A stretch of 11,634 nucleotides of DNA. Origin: JANMDR01 sp031409495 (GTDB lineage Bacteria; Pseudomonadota; Gammaproteobacteria; Burkholderiales; Usitatibacteraceae). The DNA lies in the NCBI GenBank assembly GCA_031409495.1, contig JANNXI010000078.1, positions 1 to 11,634 of the forward strand, read 5' to 3'. Numbering within the stretch: the first letter of the stretch is position 1; each line of letters starts with the position of its first letter. Shown here piece after piece: positions 1 to 5,969 of the stretch. The notes under the pieces are model-generated. The model did not search any database, was not told where the DNA came from, and saw nothing but the letters and a program-made list of their open reading frames with translations. Position numbers and translations under genes: made by a program.

Positions 1-317
1 AACGCCATGCGGCCATCGCGTGGTGGGCGGCTGATGAGTACGCCGCCTGCTTGGAGCTTTGCACATAGCGCATAAATATCTTCAGTACCGTAGGCAACAT
101 GGCCAAAATTACGGCCACCGGTATAAACCTCGGCGTCCCAATTGTAGGTGAGCTCAAGCGCGTTTGCTCTGTCGTCGGGAGGTGCGACAAACACGAGCGT
201 ATAACGCCCCGCCGCACTATCTTGGCGCCGTGTTTCTACCAACCCAAGTTTGTTGCAGTAAAAGTCTAGCGAAGCGTCGAGATTGCTGACGCGGACCATT
301 GTGTGCAAATATTTCAC
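1..317 (-). CDS. gloA: Glyoxalase I (lactoylglutathione lyase), N-terminal part, cut by window edge
   Basis: Glyoxalase I isomerises the hemithioacetal of methylglyoxal and glutathione to S-lactoylglutathione, a cytoplasmic detoxification step. Only the first 105 residues are in the window. The translation opens KYLHTMVRVSNLDASLDFY and continues ALELTYNW and NFGHVAYG, the VOC-fold pattern of GloA. Three metal ligands of the Ni-type enzyme can be placed: His5, Glu55 and His73. The fourth, a C-terminal Glu, would lie off the left edge. The start is GTG at 315-317, chosen because AAGGA (minus strand, about 325-329) sits 7 nt upstream and because it aligns with the E. coli N-terminus. The gene lies 55 bp downstream of the MarC gene on the same strand, with a hairpin (341-371) between them. 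It may therefore have its own promoter or be attenuated from upstream; no convincing promoter was found. Confidence 0.93.
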   Translation of the reverse strand, partial: MKYLHTMVRVSNLDASLDFYCNKLGLVETRRQDSAAGRYTLVFVAPPDDRANALELTYNWDAEVYTGGRNFGHVAYGTEDIYALCAKLQAGGVLISRPPRDGRMA

Positions 318-340
318 TATAATTTCCTTTGGTTATATGA

Positions 341-371
341 TTGCAGACGACCTAAAATAGGGCATCTACAA
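341..371 (-). terminator. Imperfect hairpin between marC-family gene and gloA (family copy B)
   Basis: Read on the minus strand, the arms are TTGTAGATGCCC and GGTCGTCTGCAA around a 7-nt loop, TATTTTA. Eleven of 12 positions pair: nine are Watson-Crick, two are G.U, and one is a C-T mismatch. On the plus strand the two G.U pairs become A.C mismatches, so the fold is better in minus-strand RNA. It begins 2 nt after the stop codon of the MarC-family gene. No U-tract follows, so a classical Rho-independent terminator is not certain; 3'-end stabilisation or attenuation before gloA is also possible. It resembles the hairpins at 4204-4240 and 5941-5969. Confidence 0.5.
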
Positions 372-372
372 G

Positions 373-1032
373 CTATTTTTTGTAATTGAAAACATCTGGC
401 GGGCCTAAGCCCGGCAGCAGTTCAACAATGCCGCTTGAAAAAATTTCTACAGCTAGTGCGGCGAGCAACAAGCCCATAATGCGGGTCGCGATATTGATTG
501 TAGTGTGGCTCATATATTTACCTACTTGTGTGGCTATCCTTAGCGCTAACCACACGGTAATGGACACGGCAATCGCCACCAGCAAAACACTGGCTAAATG
601 CATAAAGCTCTTATTTTGGCTAACGTAAATAATGATAGTGGACATGGCGCCCGGCCCGGCCAAGAGGGGCACACCGAGGGGCACGACTGCAATACTCGCT
701 TTATCTACAGCTTCTTCAGCTTCCTCTGGTGTTTGCTTTTCGCGCGTGGGCATGGCTTGCATCATCGATAGCGCACTGAGCATGACCAATACCGAACCGC
801 CGACTTTAAAACTGGCAATACTAATCCCGAATAGCTCCAGAATACTTTCGCCAAACACCGCTGAAATGATCAACACCACGGCCGCCGTAAAGGCCGCAAT
901 CCTGGCGATGCGTTTGCGCTCGTCGAGTGACTGATTTGCCGTCATCGCAACAAATACAGGCATGATCCCGAGCGGATTGACGATGACCGTCATGGCAACA
1001 AAAATTTTTACGTAAACGACGAGTTCTAGCAT
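373..1032 (-). CDS. MarC/YchE/YhgN family inner-membrane protein
   Basis: This 219-residue protein belongs to the MarC family (UPF0056), integral inner-membrane proteins of unsettled function; the multiple-antibiotic-resistance role once given to MarC is not supported for the family. The family hallmarks are both present: NPLGIMPVF at residues 19-27 and VPLGVPLLAGPG at 117-128, each in a membrane segment. About six membrane spans can be seen, at roughly 5-29, 44-62, 69-91, 115-137, 144-166 and 183-204, with a charged loop rich in Glu at about 96-111. The length matches YchE. The ATG at 1030-1032 is preceded by AAAGGA (minus strand, 1038-1043). The gene starts 42 bp after the uvrB stop with no strong terminator between, so co-transcription with uvrB is likely. 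Whether the product is a transporter or an amino-acid exporter cannot be told from sequence. Confidence 0.92.
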   Translation of the reverse strand: MLELVVYVKIFVAMTVIVNPLGIMPVFVAMTANQSLDERKRIARIAAFTAAVVLIISAVFGESILELFGISIASFKVGGSVLVMLSALSMMQAMPTREKQTPEEAEEAVDKASIAVVPLGVPLLAGPGAMSTIIIYVSQNKSFMHLASVLLVAIAVSITVWLALRIATQVGKYMSHTTINIATRIMGLLLAALAVEIFSSGIVELLPGLGPPDVFNYKK

Positions 1033-1074
1033 CAGGTTCCTTTGATTTTATTATTTTACGTCGTTAGGCAGGCC

Positions 1075-3141
1075 TTATCCCGTCAATCCCGCTGCTTCTG
1101 GCCCACCCAAAACCAACATTTTGTTGCGTAGCGCTTTAAGTTCATCGCGCAGCTTACCTGCTTTTTCAAACTCTAAATTTTTGGCGGCATCTAACATCTC
1201 GCGCTCAAGCCGTTTTAAGTTCGTTTCAATCTGCTTTTCACTGAGCACATCGTACTTTTTCTTTTCTTGCGCGGCTTTGCGTTCGCCGCGCTTTTCGTCA
1301 ATATCATAAGCGCCGTCAATCAAATTTTTGATGCCTTTGCTGACTGATCTTGGCTCGATATAGTTATCCAAATTATGCTGAGTTTGTTTAGCGCGGCGGC
1401 GGTCAGTTTCACCAATGGCGAGTCGCATCGAATCAGTCTCTCGGTCCGCGTACAAAATTGCGGTGCCGTTTAAATTTCTGGCGGCGCGACCTATGGTTTG
1501 AATAAGCGACCTGAAGCCACGCAAAAAGCCTTCTTTGTCAGCATCTAAAATGGCGACGAGCGACACTTCGGGAATATCCAATCCCTCGCGCAGCAAATTA
1601 ATACCAACCAACACATCAAACACGCCGTAGCGTAAATCACGAATAATTTCAACGCGTTCCACGGTATCAATATCCGAATGCAAGTAACGCACTTTAACGC
1701 CGTGTTCGGACAAATAATCCGTTAAATCTTCGGCCATACGTTTGGTTAAAGTAGTGACCAATACCCGCTCATGCAGCGCTACCCGTTTATTGATTTCCGA
1801 CAGCAAATCATCCACTTGCGTAGCGGCTGGCCGCACGATAATGATGGGATCTACCAAGCCGGTGGGTCGCACCACTTGCTCAACCACTTGGCCGGTATGC
1901 TTGGCTTCGTAATCAGCGGGGGTGGCGGAAACGAATATAGTTTGGCGCATCAAGCGTTCAAATTCATCAAACCGCAATGGCCGATTATCCATGGCCGATG
2001 GCAAGCGGAAGCCGTAGCCAACCAAATTTTCTTTGCGCGCTCGATCACCTTTGAACATGCCGCCTACCTGGGGCACAGTCACATGGCTTTCATCCATGAT
2101 CATTAAGGCATCTTTGGGCAAATAATCAATGAGCGTTGGTGGCGGCTCGCCGGGCGCGCGGTTACTTAAATGGCGCGAATAGTTTTCGATACCCTTGCAA
2201 AACCCTATTTCTTGCATCATTTCTAAATCAAACTGGGTGCGTTGCTGAATGCGTTGCGCCTCGAGCAATTTCCCCTCAGCCGTGTAGTAATCAATGCGCT
2301 CGCGCAGCTCCTCTTTAATAGTTTCAATTGCACGGACGGTTGTCGACCGCGTACTTACATAATGGCTCTTTGCAAACACCGCAAAACGCGGCACTTTTTG
2401 CCCAAGATGCCCAGTGAGCGGATCAAACAGCGTAAGGGATTCCACTTCTTCGTCGAAAAAACCGATGCGCAATGCGAGGTCGGCGTTTTCTGCTGGAAAA
2501 ATATCCAAACTATCGCCGCGCACACGGAACGTGCCGCGCCTAAAATCTAGCTCAGCGCGAGCGTATTGCATCGCAATAAGCTGTCGCATCATCGTCTGCG
2601 GATCAGTTTTATCGCCCGTCCGCACCATCATGCGCATTTCATAATAATCAGTAGGATCACCCAAGCCGTAAATACATGAAACCGTCGCGACGATAATGGC
2701 GTCGTTGCGCTCTAACAGCGACTTTGTGGCCGACAAACGCAGCTGCTGAATATGTTCGTTGATAGCAGAATCTTTTTCAATAAACGCATCACGCGACGGC
2801 ACGTAGGCTTCGGGCTGGTAATAGTCGTAATAACTTACAAAATATTCCACCGCGTTTTCAGGAAAAAACTCCTTCATTTCTGCGTATAGCTGCGCGGCCA
2901 GTGTCTTATTGGGTGCCATGATGAGCGCGGGCTTACCGATTTGCGCAATCACATTTGCCATCGTGTAAGTTTTGCCCGAACCAGTTACACCGAGCAAAGT
3001 TTGGAAAGCTAAACCATCCCGCAAGCCTTCGATAAGCTTGGCAATTGCCGCCGGTTGATCTCCAGCCGGTGGAAACGGCTGGTTAAGCTTAAACGGGCTG
3101 TTTGGATAGCTAATTAAATGGGTGGCGCTGGTAGCAGACAT
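1075..3141 (-). CDS. uvrB: UvrABC excinuclease subunit B
   Basis: UvrB is the damage-verifying helicase-like subunit of nucleotide excision repair. It is loaded by UvrA and recruits UvrC for incision. Numbering from the ATG at 3139-3141 (688 residues): Walker A GVTGSGKT is at 51-58, the damage-probing beta-hairpin YYDYYQPEAYVPSRD at about 104-118, and the Walker B-type DESH box at 350-353. The HSDIDTVER block is at 488-496, motif VI QTIGRAAR at 548-555, and a C-terminal UVR domain at about 636-671 for UvrC contact. An upstream in-frame TTG at 3202-3204 would add 21 residues, but these would cross the LexA box and -10 region, so the ATG is preferred even though it has no clear Shine-Dalgarno. 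One oddity is Gly542-Phe543 in GFLRGFRSL, where many UvrBs have Ser-Glu or Ser-Thr. Regulation is probably SOS-controlled. Confidence 0.98.
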   Translation of the reverse strand: MSATSATHLISYPNSPFKLNQPFPPAGDQPAAIAKLIEGLRDGLAFQTLLGVTGSGKTYTMANVIAQIGKPALIMAPNKTLAAQLYAEMKEFFPENAVEYFVSYYDYYQPEAYVPSRDAFIEKDSAINEHIQQLRLSATKSLLERNDAIIVATVSCIYGLGDPTDYYEMRMMVRTGDKTDPQTMMRQLIAMQYARAELDFRRGTFRVRGDSLDIFPAENADLALRIGFFDEEVESLTLFDPLTGHLGQKVPRFAVFAKSHYVSTRSTTVRAIETIKEELRERIDYYTAEGKLLEAQRIQQRTQFDLEMMQEIGFCKGIENYSRHLSNRAPGEPPPTLIDYLPKDALMIMDESHVTVPQVGGMFKGDRARKENLVGYGFRLPSAMDNRPLRFDEFERLMRQTIFVSATPADYEAKHTGQVVEQVVRPTGLVDPIIIVRPAATQVDDLLSEINKRVALHERVLVTTLTKRMAEDLTDYLSEHGVKVRYLHSDIDTVERVEIIRDLRYGVFDVLVGINLLREGLDIPEVSLVAILDADKEGFLRGFRSLIQTIGRAARNLNGTAILYADRETDSMRLAIGETDRRRAKQTQHNLDNYIEPRSVSKGIKNLIDGAYDIDEKRGERKAAQEKKKYDVLSEKQIETNLKRLEREMLDAAKNLEFEKAGKLRDELKALRNKMLVLGGPEAAGLTG

Positions 3142-3163
3142 GGCATAAATTTGGAGGGAATAG

Positions 3164-3179
3164 CTGTATATATTAACAG
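3164..3179. promoter_or_regulatory. LexA (SOS) box in front of uvrB
   Basis: CTGTATATATTAACAG matches the CTGT-N8-ACAG LexA operator exactly, with an AT-rich spacer. It lies 22 bp upstream of the uvrB ATG and overlaps the predicted uvrB -10 hexamer, a position where bound LexA would block RNA polymerase. uvrB is a classic SOS gene in enterobacteria. The box is about 98 bp from the divergent gnd start, so control of gnd by LexA is not implied. Confidence 0.9.
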
Positions 3180-3193
3180 GGTGCGCGCGACAA
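3165..3193 (-). promoter_or_regulatory. Predicted sigma-70 promoter of uvrB
   Basis: On the minus strand, TTGTCG (3188-3193, 4/6 to consensus) and TATACA (3165-3170, 4/6) are separated by exactly 17 bp. The -10 falls inside the LexA box, which supports the pairing. Transcription would start near 3158, leaving a very short leader before the ATG at 3141. Confidence 0.55.
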
Positions 3194-3231
3194 TACTGTT
3201 GCAAAGCATATACAAAAGCGCTGCGTTACAT

Positions 3232-3260
3232 TTGCCGTGGCATACTGATACGACTACAAC
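3232..3260 (+). promoter_or_regulatory. Possible sigma-70 promoter of gnd
   Basis: TTGCCG (3232-3237) and TACAAC (3255-3260) are each 4/6 to consensus with a 17-bp spacer. They lie just upstream of the gnd ribosome binding site TAAGG (3268-3272). The match is weak; it is offered because the divergent intergenic region must hold a plus-strand promoter. Confidence 0.3.
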
Positions 3261-3277
3261 AACCAGATAAGGTTTAT

Positions 3278-4195
3278 ATGCAAATCGGACTCGTCGGCTT
3301 GGGAAAAATGGGCAGCAGTTTAGCGCGTAAATGGTGTCGTGCAGACACCCATGTTGTGGGCTTTGATACCGATGCGTCACGGATGGACGAATTGAAATCT
3401 GAAGGTGGGTTTGAAGCCGCCTATTCTCTAGACGCCCTGCTCAACGCCGTGGCCGCGCCGCGCACTATTTGGGTGATGCTGCCAGTTGGCCGCGCGAACA
3501 ACCAAGCACTCGACGAACTGCGCCTAAAGCTATCCCCCGGCGACACCGTGATTGACGGCGGCAATAGCCATTACAAAGACACGGTCGCACGCGCAGAAGA
3601 GTTTCGTTTGCAAGGCATCAATATGATTGACGCTGGTGTTTCTGGTGGCTTGCAAGGGCTTGAAAACGGCTTCTGCGTCATGATCGGTGGCGAAGCCAGT
3701 ACCACGGCCAGCCTAAAGCGCGTTTTAGAAGCACTGGCCCCGCGCCCAAACCAATTACTACACTGCGGCCCATCAGGGGCGGGACACTTCGTTAAAATGG
3801 TGCACAACGCCATCGAATACGGCATGATGCAATCAATAAGCGAAGGCTTTTCCTTACTTGCCGCCAAACGCGAATTTGATTTTGATCTATCCGCCGTCGC
3901 TGAAAATTGGCGCTCTAGCAGCGGCGTGCGATCGTTTCTACTTGACCTTACCGCAAACGTACTAAAAGACAATTCAGCATTAGACGGCGTTGCACCAATC
4001 GTCGGCGATTCTGGCGACGGCCGCCACGCCGCTATCGAAGCGATTGAGCAAGGCATCCCAGTGCCGGTAATTACCCAAGCGTTGCTATCACGCTTTCAAA
4101 CCCAAGGTCAAGGCGACTTCGCCGCCAAGGTAAACGTATTGCTGCGCAGCGGCTCGGGCGGGCATGACGTACCGCGTAAGGGCGTAAACGAGTAA
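3278..4195 (+). CDS. gnd: 6-phosphogluconate dehydrogenase, decarboxylating, short form (probably NAD-dependent)
   Basis: The enzyme oxidatively decarboxylates 6-phosphogluconate to ribulose 5-phosphate in the pentose phosphate pathway. At 305 residues it is the short GndA/YqeC-type form rather than the roughly 470-residue E. coli Gnd. The Rossmann motif GLGKMG is at 7-12 and ends in an acidic residue (VVGFD, Asp30), where NADP enzymes usually have Asn-Arg, so NAD preference is inferred. Substrate and catalytic signatures are IDGGNSHYKD at 92-101, GVSGG at 120-124, and GAGHFVKMVHNAIE with the catalytic Lys173, Asn177 and Glu180. The C-terminal helical region carries GDSGDGRHAAIEA at about 243-255. 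The ATG at 3278 has TAAGG 5 nt upstream. The gene diverges from uvrB, and no other pentose phosphate gene is nearby. A hairpin follows its stop at 4204-4240. Confidence 0.95.
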   Translation: MQIGLVGLGKMGSSLARKWCRADTHVVGFDTDASRMDELKSEGGFEAAYSLDALLNAVAAPRTIWVMLPVGRANNQALDELRLKLSPGDTVIDGGNSHYKDTVARAEEFRLQGINMIDAGVSGGLQGLENGFCVMIGGEASTTASLKRVLEALAPRPNQLLHCGPSGAGHFVKMVHNAIEYGMMQSISEGFSLLAAKREFDFDLSAVAENWRSSSGVRSFLLDLTANVLKDNSALDGVAPIVGDSGDGRHAAIEAIEQGIPVPVITQALLSRFQTQGQGDFAAKVNVLLRSGSGGHDVPRKGVNE

Positions 4196-4203
4196 TTATT
4201 GGA

Positions 4204-4240
4204 TGCCTGAAGATGCCCGAAAATAGGGTGTCTTTGGGCA
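4204..4240 (+). terminator. 15-bp hairpin after gnd (family copy A)
   Basis: The arms TGCCTGAAGATGCCC (4204-4218) and GGGTGTCTTTGGGCA (4226-4240) pair at all 15 positions in plus-strand RNA (11 Watson-Crick, four G.U) around the loop GAAAATA. On the minus strand the four G.U pairs become A.C mismatches. It starts 9 bp after the gnd stop, which fits a gnd 3'-end hairpin or terminator. The following CATTATCTGC has no U-tract, so termination strength is uncertain. The inner 27 bp match the hairpins at 341-371 and 5941-5969 in layout. Confidence 0.55.
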
Positions 4241-4251
4241 CATTATCTGCA

Positions 4252-4257
4252 TAAAAT
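4252..4257 (+). promoter_or_regulatory. Possible -10 hexamer for the M28 peptidase gene
   Basis: TAAAAT is 5/6 to the -10 consensus but ends only 8 bp before the ATG at 4266. A transcript from it would be almost leaderless, which would fit the absence of a Shine-Dalgarno. No good -35 is seen at 16-18 bp; that stretch lies inside the preceding hairpin. Confidence 0.22.
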
Positions 4258-4265
4258 TTGAATCT

Positions 4266-5270
4266 ATGCGCAATAAGATAATTATTTCTGCGCTACTATT
4301 TTTAGGTGTGCTTTACACCCCAATTGCGATCGTCACACAACCGTTAGTGATAGCAATTCCTAGTACGCCGCCGGGTATTAATGCCGATGCACTCAAAGCC
4401 CACGTAAAGTTTTTATCTGTTGACATGCATCCCCGCAGCGCCAATAATTTCACCAATTTACAACGTGCCGCTGAGTATATTTTTAACGAACTCAAAGCAA
4501 CCAGCGCAGACGTAAGCTACCAAGACGTATTGGTCGATGGTAGAAAATACAAAAACGTCATCGCCCGTTATGGCGCAAACCGCAAAGCGCCAAGTAGCGA
4601 TGGCCTTTTGGTGATTGGCGCGCACTACGACTCACACGGGCACGATGACCCGATTCCCGCGCATAGCGTATATACACCGGGTGCGGACGACAACGCCAGC
4701 GGTGTCGCGGGCTTAATCGAACTCGCAAAATTGCTACAAAAAACGCCACCCAATCGCGAGGTAGAACTCGTGGCCTACACTCTAGAAGAGCCACCATTTT
4801 TTCGTACCGAAGACATGGGCAGCGCGCATCATGCACGTGCATTGGTTGCTAAAAATCGTAAAGTAGATTTAATGCTCTCCCTTGAAACCATTGGTTATTT
4901 TAGCGATAAGCCCAACAGCCAAGACTATCCCGTAGCTGGTATGGCAGCTCTATATTCCAATGAAGGTAATTTCATCACCGTAGTAGGCAAACTGAGCCAC
5001 TTCAACACGACACGCAAAGTGAAAGCGCTGATGCGCGGTGCCACCGACTTACCCGTACATTCCATCAACGCCCCGCCACTTTTAGCAGGCATAGATTTTT
5101 CCGATCACCTAAACTACTGGGCGCACGACATGCCGGCGCTCATGATCACCGACACTGCCTTCATGCGCAATAAGCAATACCATTTGGCGGGCGATACTTA
5201 CGATCGGTTGGACTACGTGCGAATGGCGAAAGTGGTGCAAGGGGTTTATGCGGTGGTGATGGGGTATTAA
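4266..5270 (+). CDS. Exported M28-family zinc metallopeptidase
   Basis: This 334-residue protein of the M28 (aminopeptidase Y/glutaminyl cyclase-like) fold should hydrolyse N-terminal amino acids from peptides outside the cytoplasm. A hydrophobic segment at residues 4-24 after MRNK acts as signal peptide or anchor. The two-zinc site can be traced as His120 (VIGAHYDSH), bridging Asp141 (GADDNASG), catalytic Glu174 and ligand Glu175 (TLEEPPFF), Glu207 (SLETIGY) in the place of the usual Asp/Glu ligand, and His306 (YHLAGDTYDRLDY). The ATG at 4266 is chosen because it places the signal segment at the N-terminus; no Shine-Dalgarno is visible. It stands alone between the gnd hairpin and the toxin-antitoxin pair, so its substrate cannot be inferred from neighbours. 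Dipeptidase or glutaminyl cyclase activity cannot be excluded. Confidence 0.9.
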   Translation: MRNKIIISALLFLGVLYTPIAIVTQPLVIAIPSTPPGINADALKAHVKFLSVDMHPRSANNFTNLQRAAEYIFNELKATSADVSYQDVLVDGRKYKNVIARYGANRKAPSSDGLLVIGAHYDSHGHDDPIPAHSVYTPGADDNASGVAGLIELAKLLQKTPPNREVELVAYTLEEPPFFRTEDMGSAHHARALVAKNRKVDLMLSLETIGYFSDKPNSQDYPVAGMAALYSNEGNFITVVGKLSHFNTTRKVKALMRGATDLPVHSINAPPLLAGIDFSDHLNYWAHDMPALMITDTAFMRNKQYHLAGDTYDRLDYVRMAKVVQGVYAVVMGY

Positions 5271-5288
5271 GGATGAATTTCGAGATAC

Positions 5289-5317
5289 TTTACTTTAATA
5301 ACGCAATACGTTACTAT
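5289..5317 (+). promoter_or_regulatory. Possible higBA promoter
   Basis: TTTACT (5289-5294) and TACTAT (5312-5317), each 4/6 to consensus, are spaced by 17 bp and enclose the palindrome at 5296-5316. The -10 ends 5 bp before the higB ATG, so the transcript would be leaderless; higB indeed has no Shine-Dalgarno. A different promoter further upstream is possible. Confidence 0.3.
5296..5316. promoter_or_regulatory. Palindromic operator, likely HigA binding site
   Basis: TAATAACG and CGTTACTA form an inverted repeat with one mismatch over eight positions, separated by CAATA, and end 6 bp before the higB start. Antitoxins of the HigA type bind such palindromes in their own promoter to autorepress the operon. 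The assignment to HigA rests on position only. Confidence 0.55.
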
Positions 5318-5322
5318 CAGCT

Positions 5323-5604
5323 ATGAGTATCCAATCTTTCGCGTGCGACGAAACCAAGAAGCTTTTTGATAGAGAACGTGTGAAGCGGTTTGCAAACATT
5401 GAAGTTGCGGCACGACGAAAGCTTGAACAACTTGAGCTTGCAACTGTTTTAGATGACCTACGCGTGCCACCCGGTAATCGTTTAGAAGCGCTAAAACCTG
5501 ACCGAATTGGCTATTACAGCATTCGCATCAACGCCCAGTTTCGTATTTGCTTTGGCTGGACAACAAAAGGGCCGATAAGCGTTGAAATTGTCGACTATCA
5601 CTAA
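5323..5604 (+). CDS. higB: HigB-type toxin (RelE/ParE superfamily mRNA interferase)
   Basis: HigB toxins cleave mRNA on the ribosome and are held inactive by HigA. This 93-residue protein carries the family landmarks in order: an N-terminal basic helix region (KKLFDRERVKRF, about 12-23), LDDLRVPPGNRLEALK at 43-58, the beta-strand pair SIRINAQFRICFGW at 66-79, and the terminal VEIVDYH at 87-93. Length and end match full-length members, with no frameshift, so the toxin looks intact. The toxin-first order and the 22-bp gap to the antitoxin gene are typical of higBA. No Shine-Dalgarno precedes the ATG, and the operator lies immediately upstream. Activity is inferred from family only. Confidence 0.93.
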   Translation: MSIQSFACDETKKLFDRERVKRFANIEVAARRKLEQLELATVLDDLRVPPGNRLEALKPDRIGYYSIRINAQFRICFGWTTKGPISVEIVDYH

Positions 5605-5626
5605 GAAGCAGCTGAAAGCCAAAATT

Positions 5627-5959
5627 ATGCCTACGAGAAAAAAGCTCCTCCCCATCACACCCGGCGAACTGCTACTTGAAAAGTTTTTAAAGCCGATGGG
5701 CATTTCGCAGTACCGGTTGGCTAAAGAAATTAGCGTGCCTGCGCAGCGCATTGGCCAGATTGTGGCGGGGCGACGCGCAATCACTGCGGATACTGACTTG
5801 CGACTTTGTCGTTTTTTCGGCCTTTCTGAAGGCTGGTGGTTACGAAGCCAAGCGCGTCACGATACTGAAACAGCAAAAGATATTTTAGCGCCCACCTTAG
5901 CAAAGATTCGCCCTTGGACCGAAGTAGTAGCAAAAGTGCCTGAAGACACCCGTACTTAG
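5627..5959 (+). CDS. higA: HigA-type antitoxin, XRE-family DNA-binding protein
   Basis: HigA neutralises HigB and represses the operon. The 110-residue protein begins MPTRKKLLPITPGELLLEKF, the usual opening of the HigA/VapI family. It has a helix-turn-helix at about 26-66 (ISQYRLAKEI, then RIGQIVAGRRAIT as recognition region), followed by LSEGWWLRSQ. The ATG at 5627 is chosen over an in-frame TTG at 5582, which would add 15 residues overlapping the end of higB; family proteins start near the chosen Met. A weak GAAAG lies at 5614-5618. The stop codon TAG (5957-5959) overlaps the TAA of the convergent glycosylase gene, and both sit in a hairpin at 5941-5969. The C-terminal tail after residue 80 (basic, ending PEDTRT) is less typical. 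Confidence 0.92.
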   Translation: MPTRKKLLPITPGELLLEKFLKPMGISQYRLAKEISVPAQRIGQIVAGRRAITADTDLRLCRFFGLSEGWWLRSQARHDTETAKDILAPTLAKIRPWTEVVAKVPEDTRT

Positions 5960-5969
5960 GGCGTCTTCA
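5941..5969 (-). terminator. Hairpin holding the stop codons of higA and the glycosylase gene (family copy C)
   Basis: On the minus strand the arms TGAAGACGCCC and GGGTGTCTTCA pair over 11 positions with a single G.U, around the loop TAAGTAC. On the plus strand that pair is an A.C mismatch. The glycosylase stop TAA (5956-5958) is in the loop and the higA TAG (5957-5959) straddles loop and arm. A short TTTT follows 5 nt after the minus-strand stem, so the element looks best as terminator for the minus-strand gene, but it may serve both convergent units. Confidence 0.6.

Noticed and set aside
1033..1074. Terminator between uvrB and the MarC-family gene
   Set aside because: Only a short AGGC/GCCT pairing is seen with no stable stem, so the two genes are more likely co-transcribed.
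1771..2644. Several plus-strand open frames of 60-110 residues within uvrB
   Set aside because: All are antisense to well-conserved uvrB codons, overlap each other and have no family features or ribosome binding sites.
3142..3204. N-terminal extension of UvrB from a TTG at 3202-3204
   Set aside because: The 21 extra residues would be encoded across the LexA box and promoter and do not resemble UvrB; the ATG at 3139-3141 fits the family.
3191..3216. Second LexA-like site (CTGT half near 3197) upstream of uvrB
   Set aside because: Only one half-site is present; no ACAG at the right spacing.
5582..5626. N-terminal extension of HigA from a TTG overlapping the end of higB
   Set aside because: It is just the higB 3' end in another frame; HigA homologs start near the Met at 5627.
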